From NCBI GenBank assembly GCA_040222185.1, contig JAVKDP010000026.1:164040-228039 (forward strand): a stretch of DNA of 64,000 bases, in the 5' to 3' direction. The notes beneath the pieces are model-generated. The model saw nothing but the letters and a program-made list of their open reading frames with translations. It searched no databases and was not told the origin of the DNA. Position 1 is the stretch's first letter. The number at the start of each line of letters is the position of its first letter. Both the position numbers and the translations under genes were made by a program. Shown here piece by piece: positions 35,818 through 44,648 of the stretch. The DNA comes from JAVKDP01 sp040222185 (lineage in GTDB: Bacteria; Bacteroidota; Rhodothermia; Balneolales; Balneolaceae).

Positions 35818-36258
35818 TTAGTGCAAAACCATTTGTAGATGATCAATACCATCAACTACATAAATCTCTCCTTCTGCTACAAAACCAAATTTTTCATAAT
35901 ACTTATCAAGCTGAGCCTGCGCTTCAATTCGTATTGAAGAGTCAGGAAACTCTTTTTTCGAAATGTTGATTCCATTCTGAATGAGTTCTTTTCCAGTGGT
36001 TTTACCCCTGAACCTCGGATGAACTACTATTCTTCCCAAAGCAGACTCGGAATACTTAATACCAGGTGGGAAAATTCTTAGATACGCTCCCAACTCATTT
36101 TCTTCATACATCATGAGATGGAGTGCCAGATGATCATGAGCGTCCATATCAGGATAAATACAGTTCTGTTCAATGATAAAAACCTGCTGTCTCAGCAACA
36201 AGATATCATAAAGTTGACTTGTTGAGAGTTCCTGAAAGCGTAAACAAAAAAGGTTCAT
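35818..36258 (-). CDS. ElaA-like GNAT family N-acetyltransferase
   Basis: The start is placed at ATG 36256-36258 (146 aa), because ElaA proteins begin close to the sequence matching FQELSTSQLYDILLLRQQVF; the longer reading from 36309 adds 17 residues of no family likeness. The acetyl-CoA loop appears as GRIVVHPRFRGKTTGKELIQ, followed by IEAQAQLDKYYEKFGFV. ElaA substrates are unknown. It is monocistronic. Confidence 0.85.
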   Translation of the reverse strand: MNLFCLRFQELSTSQLYDILLLRQQVFIIEQNCIYPDMDAHDHLALHLMMYEENELGAYLRIFPPGIKYSESALGRIVVHPRFRGKTTGKELIQNGINISKKEFPDSSIRIEAQAQLDKYYEKFGFVAEGEIYVVDGIDHLQMVLH

Positions 36259-36335
36259 CTTTTTTTCTAAATAAAGTAAACAAAATCTTGTGAGCTTCGT
36301 AGGGGACACTCAGACTTTTAACAAAATCTAAAATT

Positions 36336-36662
36336 ATGATCTGGGCCTGGCTTATTAATAGTGTCTCCGTTTACGTTACTTCAAAGGTACTTAGTGGAGT
36401 TGAAATCAAGAATTTTTGGAGTGCTGTATGGGTAGCAGGAGCATTTTCAGTTGTCTCTATCATACTTGGATCGATTCTAAAACTAATCAGCTTTCCATTT
36501 ATCATTATTTCTTTTGGACTATTTAACTTTGTGATAAACGCATTACTTATTATGCTGGTCGACAAATTTGTTGATGGTTTCAAGATTAAAAACTTCTGGT
36601 GGGCGCTTGCTTTCAGTTTTATCCTTTCCATCATAAGTTCAGTTTTGATGAGGATATTCTGA
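36336..36662 (+). CDS. Small four-TM protein of the phage-holin family 4 superfamily
   Basis: A 108-aa hydrophobic protein with four predicted TM segments. The repeated element VEIKNFWSAVWVAG / FKIKNFWWALAFS marks two internally similar halves, as in the holin superfamily IV membrane proteins (YvlD-like) common in bacterial chromosomes. There is no phage context, so a lytic role is unlikely; the family's function is not established. A bidirectional terminator follows directly. Confidence 0.85.
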   Translation: MIWAWLINSVSVYVTSKVLSGVEIKNFWSAVWVAGAFSVVSIILGSILKLISFPFIIISFGLFNFVINALLIMLVDKFVDGFKIKNFWWALAFSFILSIISSVLMRIF

Positions 36663-36676
36663 TATAATTTCACATA

Positions 36677-36707
36677 AAAAAAGGCTACCAAATTGGTAGC
36701 CTTTTTT
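36677..36707. terminator. Bidirectional terminator between convergent genes
   Basis: GGCTACC (36683-36689) and GGTAGCC (36695-36701) form a stem flanked by A6 on the left and T6 on the right, so it can end both the holin-like gene (+) and the isocitrate-dehydrogenase-family gene (-). Confidence 0.9.
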
Positions 36708-36727
36708 GTTTTAAAAAACTTTGATCT

Positions 36728-37735
36728 TTAAATATTATCGCAGATCGCCTGAGTAAAGGTGGAAGTAGTTCCTTCACCACCAATATCAGGAGTGCAGTAT
36801 ACTTTCTTTTCTACCAAAGTCTTGTAGATAGATTTCCTTATCTCTTCAGCTACATCTTTTTGCCCGATATGTTCCAGCATCATTAGCGACGAAAACAAAA
36901 GAGCCATTGGGTTGGCTTTGTTTTGACCAACAATATCCGGCGCTGAACCATGTACAGCTTCAAACATAGCAGCATCATTTCCGATATTGGCAGATCCTGT
37001 CACTCCGAGTCCTCCAACCAGCCCAGAAGCCAGGTCAGAAAGAATGTCGCCAAACAAATTTGTTGTAACTACTACATCAAAACGACCAGGCCTCATCACC
37101 ATTTGCATTGCCATGTTATCTACAATCAAATCTTCAAACTCTATGTCAGGGAAATCTTTGGCAACTTCTCTACCTACTTCTAGGAAAAGCCCGGTTGTCA
37201 ATTTCAGAATATTCGCTTTATGAATGAGACTCACCTTTTTGCGATCATTAGCAACAGCATAATCAAATGCTGCTGTGATAATTTTTCTGCTCGCTTCATT
37301 AGTGACCACGGCAATACTCTCGGCATGAGATTTAGAATCTTCATCTATCCAGTGCTCTCTGCCAATATAGAGTCCTTGAGTATTTTCACGAAAAATCACC
37401 ATGTCAACGCCTTTAAAAGCACTGTCGATATTTGGTAGCGTTCGAGCAGGGCGTATATTGCTGAAGAGATTGAATTTTTGACGAAGCGCTACGTTTACAG
37501 ATCGAAAACCAGTTCCAACTGGTGTAGTGAGTGGGCCTTTTAGAGCAACTCTGTGTTCTTCTATTGCTGCTATTGTTTCTTCAGGTAACGGATCCCCCTT
37601 TTTTTCATAAGCAGAAAGCCCGGCCATTTGTTCAACCCATTCTATTTGGGCTCCAGCCTTTTCCAGAATAGTAGTTACAGAGTTCGTTATTTCAGTTCCG
37701 ATTCCATCACCAGGAATTAGTACAACTTTTTTCAT
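36728..37735 (-). CDS. Isocitrate/isopropylmalate dehydrogenase family protein
   Basis: A 335-aa beta-decarboxylating dehydrogenase. It has the N-terminal IPGDGIGTEITNS, the substrate region KGPLTTPVGTGFRSVNVALR with the Arg/Ser set of isocitrate-type enzymes, the FRENTQGLYIGREH segment and the C-terminal EAVHGSAPDIVGQNKANPMAL. The length and the TPVGTGFRSVN stretch resemble NAD-dependent isocitrate dehydrogenases of the short type rather than LeuB. Homoisocitrate or tartrate activity cannot be excluded. It appears to be monocistronic. Confidence 0.85.
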   Translation of the reverse strand: MKKVVLIPGDGIGTEITNSVTTILEKAGAQIEWVEQMAGLSAYEKKGDPLPEETIAAIEEHRVALKGPLTTPVGTGFRSVNVALRQKFNLFSNIRPARTLPNIDSAFKGVDMVIFRENTQGLYIGREHWIDEDSKSHAESIAVVTNEASRKIITAAFDYAVANDRKKVSLIHKANILKLTTGLFLEVGREVAKDFPDIEFEDLIVDNMAMQMVMRPGRFDVVVTTNLFGDILSDLASGLVGGLGVTGSANIGNDAAMFEAVHGSAPDIVGQNKANPMALLFSSLMMLEHIGQKDVAEEIRKSIYKTLVEKKVYCTPDIGGEGTTSTFTQAICDNI

Positions 37736-37827
37736 GAATAGAATTTCTTTGAATTTCGAAAAGAATATACGAAATCAGGTATCCTCAATCAGGAGATCAT
37801 AAAATAAAGCTGCTTTTTTAGAAAGAA

Positions 37828-38982
37828 TTAACCTTGATAAGTAACCCGGTAGATTTTTCCGCTGTAGTCATCAGAGATTAATAAAGACCCATCATTCAAT
37901 TGTACAATCGAAACAGGGCGTCCTCTAACATCTTCTTCACCTTGTAGCCATCCTGAAATAAATGGTTCATAAGAAGTGGCTTCTCCGCTTTCATTGAAAG
38001 TTACTATCGAGATTTTATATCCGCTTTTTTCACTTCTATTCCAACTTCCATGCTCAGCAATTAAGGCCTGATTTCGATATTGATCCGGGAACATATTTCC
38101 AGTATAGAAAATGACTCCAAGGGGAGCAACATGAGCACCTAGTTCCTGTGCCGGAAGCTTGAACTCTGCCTCCCTGTCTCTTGCTGAGTCTCCGTACTCA
38201 GGATCCCAAACCGAAGATCCATGAAGAAAAGGAAATCCAAAATGCTGGCCTTCTTCTGTGATCTCATTCAATTCACAGGGAGGTATATCATCTCCTAGCC
38301 AGTCCCGGCCGTTATCCGTAAACCAGATATTGTTTGTAGTTGGGTGCCACGTAAAGCCAACGGTATTCCTTATTCCTTTGGCTACGATTTCTCTATCAGA
38401 CCCATCTGCATTCATTCTTGTTAAAGAAGCGTAAATAGGATTTTCTTCTTCATTATCACAAATGTTACAAGGAGCCCCAACCGGAACATAGAGTTTGTCA
38501 TCCGGCCCAAAAGCAATGTATTTCCAGCCGTGACTCGTTTCGGTAGGGAAAGTATCAGTAATTAAAACAGGAGCTGGAGGGTTTGATAAATCCGCTTCAA
38601 TATTTTCAAATTTCCAGACTTTACTCACTTCAGCTACATAGAGGTCTCCATCTTTGAAAGCCACACCATTTGGCATTCTTAACCCGCTAGCAATAGTATA
38701 GACGGTATCAGCAATAAAGTCATTATCCTTATCTACTACAGCATATACTTTACCATTCTCTCCGGTTTTTCGGGTTCCAACATAAACAATACCGGATGGG
38801 CTTACAGCTAATTGACGAGCACCCGGAACCTGATCAGAATAGATTTCTACAGAAAAACCAGCGGGGGTTTCAAGGAATCCCAATGATATTTCAGCTAGCT
38901 CATGATCGAAAACTTTTTCACTCGGGCTTGAACACGAAATTATAATTAATGCTAATAAGATAAGCGTATACTTTTTGAACAT
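37828..38982 (-). CDS. PQQ-dependent sugar dehydrogenase-like lipoprotein
   Basis: A 384-aa lipoprotein (lipobox IIISC, lipid Cys near residue 17) with a six-bladed propeller of the soluble glucose/sorbosone dehydrogenase family. Visible are PAGFSVEIYSDQVPGARQLAVS, MPNGVAFKDGDLYVAE, YVPVGAPCNICDNEEENP, GFTWHPTTNNIWFTDNGRDW and the C-terminal EHGSWNRSEKSGYKI and GRPVSIVQLNDGSLLISDD. Family members oxidise sugars or sugar-like alcohols in the periplasm. Cofactor dependence is inferred from the family only. No biosynthesis gene for PQQ is in the window. Confidence 0.85.
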   Translation of the reverse strand: MFKKYTLILLALIIISCSSPSEKVFDHELAEISLGFLETPAGFSVEIYSDQVPGARQLAVSPSGIVYVGTRKTGENGKVYAVVDKDNDFIADTVYTIASGLRMPNGVAFKDGDLYVAEVSKVWKFENIEADLSNPPAPVLITDTFPTETSHGWKYIAFGPDDKLYVPVGAPCNICDNEEENPIYASLTRMNADGSDREIVAKGIRNTVGFTWHPTTNNIWFTDNGRDWLGDDIPPCELNEITEEGQHFGFPFLHGSSVWDPEYGDSARDREAEFKLPAQELGAHVAPLGVIFYTGNMFPDQYRNQALIAEHGSWNRSEKSGYKISIVTFNESGEATSYEPFISGWLQGEEDVRGRPVSIVQLNDGSLLISDDYSGKIYRVTYQG

Positions 38983-39260
38983 AATAGATGAGTAAGTCGA
39001 ATTGAGTAATTAATTTGTGATAATAACAGATTATATGCTGTTAAAAGATGAGAATTAATGAAACCCAAAAGAACTTAACCCGTGTGAATGGGTTGCGGTA
39101 AATCTAATGGATTGGAGTTGGATTTTTTTTTACTGTACTAAATAGAGTTTAAACCAGTTAAATGTTTTGTGAAACTATTCCAGAACATAGGGAGTGTTAT
39201 CTGGTATCTGTTAGGAAACATTAGTCTGTCAATTTTTTTAAGAAAAGTGGGAGGTCATAT

Positions 39261-39530
39261 ATGGAAAAAAAGAAATCGAATTTTAAGGCTCGGATACTTA
39301 AGCTGAATCCTGAGAGAAAAGCGGACAAAACTGAATCGGCTTCAGAAGTAGCCCGGTCATTATTTTCAGAAACCTGGCGCAACTATTTAGATGATGTAAA
39401 ACTAGTAGCAGTTACATTGAATAAGAAAGGTGTCAGAAAGATCAAGGAAAAGAGAAAAACTTCAGGTCAGAAAAAGAGCAGAGAGAAAATTAAATTAGTA
39501 CTGAAAAACGATCTCTCCTCAAATCAGTAG
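39261..39530 (+). CDS. Small basic hypothetical protein
   Basis: An 89-aa protein very rich in Lys and Arg (for example MEKKKSNFKARILK at the start and a KKSREKIK tail), with a less charged centre SARSLFSE-like and TWRNYLDDVKLVAV. No recognisable domain. A strong Shine-Dalgarno GGGAGG lies 6 bases before the ATG, which supports real translation. A nucleic-acid-binding role would fit the charge but is speculation. It is convergent with the SDR gene, 13 bases away. Confidence 0.55.
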   Translation: MEKKKSNFKARILKLNPERKADKTESASEVARSLFSETWRNYLDDVKLVAVTLNKKGVRKIKEKRKTSGQKKSREKIKLVLKNDLSSNQ

Positions 39531-39543
39531 CAAGTATTTCTGG

Positions 39544-40263
39544 TTAAAGCCTGTCCCAAACAAATTGAGGGACCAGTTTAGCCACCCAGGCCATCAACCT
39601 CCAGCGCTTGGTTACATACACATGATTTCTCTTAGCTTCTATAGCTTTAACCATTTGGCTCACGGCTTTTTCAGTTGTAGCTACCCAAAACATACCTTTG
39701 TTGTTTCGGGTCATTTCTGACTCAACAAAGCCAGGCTTGATATCCGTAATCGTTATATCTGCACTAACGCGTTTCGCTTTTTGTCGAAACCCGGTCATGT
39801 AGTTGGAGATAAAGTGCTTGGTGGCAGTATATGCAGATGCTCGCCCTGAAGCTAAAAAAGAAGCAATAGAGGACATTCCAACAACCTGGCCATGGCCTTG
39901 CTCCATAAAATATTCGAACGCAAAGTGTAAACCATGAGAGAAAGCTACCACATTCACATCAATAGTTTGTTTATCGGAGCGCCATGGTGGTAGGAGCTTA
40001 TCTCTTCCAACCCCTGCATTTAAAATCATGATATCAAGTCCACCCATTTTGGTAATGAGTTCCTTGTACACCTCGGTAGATTTTTCCAGTTTTGTGACAT
40101 CTAAAGTGTGGATAAATACGTTATCCCCAATCTCTTCTTTAAGCTCTTCCAACTTCTCCGCTCTTCTCCCGATAAGAGATAACATGTATCCTTTCTTTGC
40201 AAATTGAATTGACAGCTCTCTTCCTATCCCAGAGGTGGCCCCGGTAATTAAAACTTTTTTCAT
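39544..40263 (-). CDS. Short-chain dehydrogenase/reductase
   Basis: A 239-aa classical SDR. It has the dinucleotide site TGATSGIGRELSIQ, NAGV, the catalytic Ser in GMSSIASFLASG and the active site YTATK (SAYTATKHFISNY). The substrate is unknown. Its start overlaps the TolC-like gene stop by four bases, so it is translated with the export-like genes upstream. Whether it belongs functionally to that operon or is merely co-transcribed cannot be told. Confidence 0.9.
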   Translation of the reverse strand: MKKVLITGATSGIGRELSIQFAKKGYMLSLIGRRAEKLEELKEEIGDNVFIHTLDVTKLEKSTEVYKELITKMGGLDIMILNAGVGRDKLLPPWRSDKQTIDVNVVAFSHGLHFAFEYFMEQGHGQVVGMSSIASFLASGRASAYTATKHFISNYMTGFRQKAKRVSADITITDIKPGFVESEMTRNNKGMFWVATTEKAVSQMVKAIEAKRNHVYVTKRWRLMAWVAKLVPQFVWDRL

Positions 40264-41501
40264 TCTATATTTTCGAGTCTATCAGAAAGATAGTTCGTTA
40301 GTGGTTGATGTGAGGTGACATCAAAGATAAACAGAAATTCCAGATATTGCTCTAATACTCTTTGCCTGGACTTAAGGATTAACTCATCTAGCTTGACGAT
40401 TCCCCGTTCCAGTTTAAGAACAGATAATGGATCATAATTACTGGATCTACTTAGATTAACAGTTAATGCTTCAAGGTCAAGATCTTCTACCTGATCTACA
40501 ACTCGTTGATGAAGATGTATAAGGCTTTTTAGTTGTTCGAAGACTAATACCTTTTCTACAGAATCCCTGTATTGTTCTATTTCGAACTCGTTTTTAAGCT
40601 CGATTTCATCAAGGATTCGTTCAGCAATTTGGGGCCTGTTATCTCTGAAAATGGGAATCGTAATTCCAACGGAAAAACCAATTTCAGAATCGTCATTATT
40701 TCTAAATGGAGCATACTCAGATTGGATAAATCCAAGATTGAAGTCTGCCCGTTCTGTTCGCACTTCTTGTCTTGCTACTTCAGCACGTTGTGCAATGAGC
40801 TCAAGTTCAGTAGATGAAAAAGATGTAGCTCCAATTTCGTTAGAAATGCTATCAATTGAGGAAACAGAAATGATATCAAATGATGCCCAGTCGAATAGAC
40901 TGTTATTTAGAATGGAATTAATTTTCGATTTATTCTCATTCATTTCCAATAACGACTGATCAAAAGCCTGAATGCCATCAATCTGATCAATTTTAACATC
41001 AACGAAATCCTCAGCGTCAAAGAGATTACTTTCAAAGTTCTCTTCAAATATTGTTGCTTTCTTCTCGATGATACTAAGTTCACGCTGTATCAAATCTGAT
41101 AAGTCTTTGGAATACAGAAAGTCGAGTAACAGTTCATACCTGTCAAACAAATTATCCTTGAATTCCAACTGTTTCCTTAGGCTAAGTTCCTTTTTTGTGG
41201 CATTAAATAATGCATTATTCCTGCGGATTTTCCATGGGTTTCCGGGATTTAACCGGATGGCGTATTGAAGATCATCATAGGTGAGTTCATCGTTCGATAT
41301 CCTGAACTCCAATTCATCAATAACAGGTAGTCGATATCTTTTAGGCTTCAGGAAATTGATTTGATCGTCATACGTAGCAAGATTTCGGTCTTCGAATGCA
41401 GTAAGCAGGAAATCATTGACACTAGTTTGAGCTATAGCAGAAAAAGAAGCTGCAGATACAAAGACAATAGAAAAAATGAACGTTGTTACACAAAGCTTCA
41501 T
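40260..41501 (-). CDS. TolC-like outer-membrane channel component
   Basis: A 413-aa exported protein (signal peptide about residues 1-24, ending AIAQ) dominated by long alpha-helical coiled coils. The segment IGFSVGITIPIFRDNRPQIA has the strand-then-helix pattern of TolC/OEP repeats, and a second helical region follows (SSNYDPLSVLKLERGI). It is encoded directly after an HlyD-like adaptor (four-base overlap) and a DUF4956 protein, matching the outer-membrane part of a tripartite system. Similarity to canonical TolC is weak, so the call rests on pattern plus context. Confidence 0.6.
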   Translation of the reverse strand: MKLCVTTFIFSIVFVSAASFSAIAQTSVNDFLLTAFEDRNLATYDDQINFLKPKRYRLPVIDELEFRISNDELTYDDLQYAIRLNPGNPWKIRRNNALFNATKKELSLRKQLEFKDNLFDRYELLLDFLYSKDLSDLIQRELSIIEKKATIFEENFESNLFDAEDFVDVKIDQIDGIQAFDQSLLEMNENKSKINSILNNSLFDWASFDIISVSSIDSISNEIGATSFSSTELELIAQRAEVARQEVRTERADFNLGFIQSEYAPFRNNDDSEIGFSVGITIPIFRDNRPQIAERILDEIELKNEFEIEQYRDSVEKVLVFEQLKSLIHLHQRVVDQVEDLDLEALTVNLSRSSNYDPLSVLKLERGIVKLDELILKSRQRVLEQYLEFLFIFDVTSHQPLTNYLSDRLENIE

Positions 41502-42493
41502 TTGACTATAATTTTTTCACCAACGGGAAAATTGTTTTCTTCTGAAATCTCGATGAATACCTCTAATCCAAAAGCTTTAACAGTAGTCGACTTCTGCAAT
41601 ACTTCAGGTACAGCTACGATAGAGCCGAAACCAATGATTCTACCTTTAATCTCAATTCCTGGATGTTCTAGAGAGCGAACTATAACTTCTTCCCCAAGCG
41701 TTTTATCTCTTTCTTTCTTCCCAACAAGATACCCAACAACCGAGCTGGGATGTACAGGGTTAATGGAAACCAGAGATGAGAAGGCTTCAATATGTTCCCC
41801 TTGTTTAACATATACGTTCTCTATAACACCGGAAAAAGTAGCATATTTGTTTAGGTTGTCCTTTTCCTGGAGCTTCCATTCCAATTCTTGTTCGGCTAAA
41901 TCTATACGAGCTTGTATTTGAGACTGATCAAACTGGTGATCCTGTTTTTTATCCAGGATTTGTATGTCGATGGCTTCAAGTTTCAACAGGCCCTTTTGTC
42001 GGATAGAGTTTATTTCAAGTTGGAATACACTAAGGCTGTCATTCGAAATATTATTAGTCTTGCCTTCCAAAATTTCTTCTGTTAAAGAACGGTTTAGATT
42101 CATTTCTTTCTCAAGAAGCTGTATGTCTGAATCTATATCTCCCTGGATAATTTTTTTCTCAGACTGAAATAATTGTAACTCTGATTCAAGCAGTTTTTCT
42201 TTTTCCTGCTTCTCTGAATTCATCAAGCCAATTTCCTTTCGGAGTTTCTCAATCTCAAGAGTCAATTCCGGGCTTTCTAGTTCAAGTAACAGATCTCCCA
42301 ATTGAACGGTTTGACCGGGTACAACGTAGGCATCAATAATGATCGCATCCTTTTCGCTGGTAATTTTATACTCTTTGGCATAAGTAACTCCTAGAAAAGA
42401 GCTGCTCCCTTTGAAATACCTGTTGTTTATCAGTAGAAGGGATGTGAATAGCACAAAAATAAAAATGTAGAAGGAGTTCAGTTTGTTTAGCAT
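41498..42493 (-). CDS. HlyD-like membrane-fusion (periplasmic adaptor) protein
   Basis: A 331-aa protein with one N-terminal TM helix (about residues 5-23). A split biotinyl-lipoyl domain (AYVVPGQTVQLGDLLLELESP and later GVIENVYVKQGEHIEAFSSL) brackets a long coiled-coil hairpin (about residues 75-215). A beta-barrel region follows (VIVRSLEHPGIEIKGRI). This is the membrane-fusion protein layout of type I secretion and efflux systems. It lies 8 bases after the DUF4956 gene and overlaps the TolC-like gene. No ABC, RND or MFS pump is adjacent. Confidence 0.8.
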   Translation of the reverse strand: MLNKLNSFYIFIFVLFTSLLLINNRYFKGSSSFLGVTYAKEYKITSEKDAIIIDAYVVPGQTVQLGDLLLELESPELTLEIEKLRKEIGLMNSEKQEKEKLLESELQLFQSEKKIIQGDIDSDIQLLEKEMNLNRSLTEEILEGKTNNISNDSLSVFQLEINSIRQKGLLKLEAIDIQILDKKQDHQFDQSQIQARIDLAEQELEWKLQEKDNLNKYATFSGVIENVYVKQGEHIEAFSSLVSINPVHPSSVVGYLVGKKERDKTLGEEVIVRSLEHPGIEIKGRIIGFGSIVAVPEVLQKSTTVKAFGLEVFIEISEENNFPVGEKIIVK

Positions 42494-42501
42494 AGCACCA
42501 C

Positions 42502-43182
42502 CTAATTATCCTCTTGAAAATCTTTATAGGTAACACGAACACGCATAATCTGCTCAACTGATTGAAGTTGATTTAAGAACTCGGTGTTGTTGACATTTTT
42601 CTTCAATTCTATGAAATACTCGTAATCAAATCTCCCTGAGTCCCTGGCAACAATTTGAACATCAGCATAATCAGCACAAAACTTTTCTATAATACTGATT
42701 GCAGGCGGAAGGTCTTTGGAACCTTCTTTCAATGAAAACTGCAAACGGCCTCGTGAACCAGTTTTTGTACTAAATGGAGTGAAATGCAGAATTAAAGCCA
42801 TGGAGCAGAACATTAAAGTCCCAACAAAAGCAATGGTGTATCCCAAAACTCCAATTGCCAAACCAACACTCAAGGATGCAAAAATGAACAGAATATTTCT
42901 TGAGTCCTGGATCCTGGTTCTAAATCGAATAACGGCTAATGCACCAAAAGCTCCAAGACCACGAGCAAGGCTATCCCCAACAGCCATCATTACCATTGCT
43001 GAAACAATGGAGCCCAGCGCCAGGGCCTGGAAGAAATTTTTTGGATATTGATGTCCTGTAAATGTGAGTTTATGAGTAATTGCTATCATAGATGAGAGCA
43101 CAAATGCCCAAATCATAGAATAGAATACATTTAGCAAAGTAGGGTAATCATATACCGGCTGATCCGGGAATAACTCAAACAT
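42502..43182 (-). CDS. DUF4956 domain membrane protein
   Basis: A 226-aa protein with about four TM helices in the first 140 residues and a soluble C-terminal domain of 80 residues. The run GLGAFGALAVIRFRTRIQDS followed by a glycine-rich TM helix (SLSVGLAIGVLGYTIAF) is the hallmark of DUF4956, which resembles MgtC-type membrane domains. In other bacteria DUF4956 genes often lie beside VTC-type polyphosphate polymerase or CotH genes; neither is present here. It heads the four-gene operon with the HlyD-like, TolC-like and SDR genes and is the only candidate inner-membrane partner for the adaptor. Confidence 0.85.
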   Translation of the reverse strand: MFELFPDQPVYDYPTLLNVFYSMIWAFVLSSMIAITHKLTFTGHQYPKNFFQALALGSIVSAMVMMAVGDSLARGLGAFGALAVIRFRTRIQDSRNILFIFASLSVGLAIGVLGYTIAFVGTLMFCSMALILHFTPFSTKTGSRGRLQFSLKEGSKDLPPAISIIEKFCADYADVQIVARDSGRFDYEYFIELKKNVNNTEFLNQLQSVEQIMRVRVTYKDFQEDN

Positions 43183-43232
43183 AAATTCAATAAATGGTGC
43201 CCATCAAGGGCAGTGCTGATCTTTACAAATTG

Positions 43233-43258
43233 TTAAAAGCATTATAGTATGCTTTTAA
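43233..43258 (-). repeat. Perfect 10-bp inverted repeat upstream of the DUF4956 operon
   Basis: TTAAAAGCAT and ATGCTTTTAA are separated by six bases. It lies 15 bases past the stop of the DUF6580 gene? No: it lies between the DUF4956 start (43182) and the DUF6580 stop (43274) on the minus strand. It can serve as a weak terminator for the DUF6580 gene or as an operator for the DUF4956 operon. Confidence 0.5.
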
Positions 43259-43273
43259 AACCTAAGAAAACAG

Positions 43274-43828
43274 TTAGGCGATACTTTCCTGAAATCCTTG
43301 TACCCTTGATTTAGCAAACTCAAAACCACCAAAAAGAACAGCAGAATAGAATAAGTTTCCTGCTATAGTATTATGGAAAAAAGGAATAGCTGCCTCATAA
43401 CAAAGAATCAAGCCTGCAAAATTAAGTGGGTAATCAGGGTCACTTAACCAAACCCCGAAATTCGAGACGATAAAAAATATGATCGAAGCCAACAAACTTC
43501 CACCCAATACTCTTGTGAATGTGATTTTCTTTAAAAGAAAAAGCCCGGACACTACAATGAGAGCAATGGCGCCGTAAGTCCACCAGAACCGCGGAGTAAA
43601 AAAGACAAAACTGTCAAAATACCCGGCATACAGGATGTTATTAATAAGCAAATCACTTATAAACATGGCCAATATCGGAAGTATAAACGAGAATTTTTTG
43701 TCAGTAAAATAGGCAGCTCCAAATAATGACATTGCTCCAATAGGGGCAAAATTATAAGGATGAGGAATCATTCTTGTAATGGCTGCAACAAGTATTAATC
43801 CGGAAATTACTATAAATCGTTTATTCAT
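43274..43828 (-). CDS. DUF6580-type membrane protein
   Basis: A 184-aa protein with about five TM helices. It begins MNKRFIVISGLILVAAITRM and has the family-typical RMIPHPYNFAPIGAMSLFGA. The start is placed at ATG 43826-43828, because the longer reading (to 43933) runs through the YceI terminator. Members are putative transport proteins with an ECF-substrate-component-like look. No riboswitch is visible upstream and the substrate is unknown. Confidence 0.75.
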   Translation of the reverse strand: MNKRFIVISGLILVAAITRMIPHPYNFAPIGAMSLFGAAYFTDKKFSFILPILAMFISDLLINNILYAGYFDSFVFFTPRFWWTYGAIALIVVSGLFLLKKITFTRVLGGSLLASIIFFIVSNFGVWLSDPDYPLNFAGLILCYEAAIPFFHNTIAGNLFYSAVLFGGFEFAKSRVQGFQESIA

Positions 43829-43854
43829 ATGCTTAAATTGGTTGGGCTTAAAAT

Positions 43855-43888
43855 AAAAAAAGCATCGTCTCAAATGAAACGATGCTTT
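43855..43888 (-). terminator. Terminator of the yceI-like gene
   Basis: AAAGCATCGT/ACGATGCTTT forms a 10-bp stem with a 10-base loop, followed on the minus strand by seven T. It lies about 23 bases after the YceI stop. It also shows that the N-terminal extension of the next ORF is untranslated. Confidence 0.9.
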
Positions 43889-43910
43889 AGAAAAAATAAA
43901 AAGCCGGTAA

Positions 43911-44516
43911 TTACTTTGACGCGCCCAGTTCAAGGTTTAAAGTAATATCTACTTCATTACCAACTACAGCATCAGAAACCCAGTTTCCTGTACCCACACC
44001 AAAGTCATTTCTTAAAAGCGTAAACTCTGAAGAGATACCTGCAACAATCATATTTTCTCTGAATGGATTATCCATGACACCAAGTAGTGTGAAAGGAAGT
44101 TCAAAATCTTTAGTCACATCTTTAATTGTGAGCGTTCCGTGAGCTACAAAATTGTTGTCTCCAGTAGACTCAATTTTATCACTTTTAAAAGTGATAGCAG
44201 GATATGTCTCTGCTTCAAAGAAGTCTCCGGATTGTAAGTGACCGTCTCTTCTTTCATTTTTTGTATCAACACTAGCTACCTGGATAGTTACGTCGATATT
44301 GCTCTCCGCCAAATTATCCGGTGAAAAATTAACAGTGGCTTCGTATTCATTAAAAGCACCAGGTACTTTTGCAAAGAAGTGGCGTACTTCGAAGTTAATT
44401 GAGCTATGGCTTTTGTCAATGTTCCATGATGTGGCATCAATTCTTACTAATGCTACAGAAGAGATGACGAAAACAGAAAGCAAAAATAATGATTGTAGTT
44501 TTTTTGTGAGTTTCAT
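43911..44516 (-). CDS. YceI family protein
   Basis: A 201-aa exported protein with a signal peptide (about residues 1-28) and the YceI lipocalin-like domain: WNIDKSHSSINFEVRHFF, the SVDTKNERRDGHLQSGDFF loop, TFKSDKI, HGTLTIKDVTKDFELPF. YceI proteins bind long polyprenoid or lipid-like molecules in the periplasm. It is monocistronic with its own terminator. Confidence 0.9.
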   Translation of the reverse strand: MKLTKKLQSLFLLSVFVISSVALVRIDATSWNIDKSHSSINFEVRHFFAKVPGAFNEYEATVNFSPDNLAESNIDVTIQVASVDTKNERRDGHLQSGDFFEAETYPAITFKSDKIESTGDNNFVAHGTLTIKDVTKDFELPFTLLGVMDNPFRENMIVAGISSEFTLLRNDFGVGTGNWVSDAVVGNEVDITLNLELGASK

Positions 44517-44648
44517 GTCAGTGAATAAGTTTTATTAATATGGTTCGGTGCTATTAACACCAGTTAGTTTAAAATAATTCGTTTAATGTTAAAGTATTTT
44601 CATCAAACCAGGAAATTACTTTTGCCTATAGCTTTGATAGAGGAATAT

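Noticed and set aside
36336..36662. Prophage remnant based on the holin-like protein
   Set aside because: The family is common in non-phage chromosomal contexts, and there are no phage genes around it.
41361..41921. A 186-codon plus-strand frame over the HlyD-like and TolC-like genes
   Set aside because: It is antisense to two supported genes and shows no domain pattern.
43829..43933. N-terminal extension of the DUF6580 protein
   Set aside because: It would be read through the YceI terminator hairpin at 43855-43888, and the family start matches the internal ATG.
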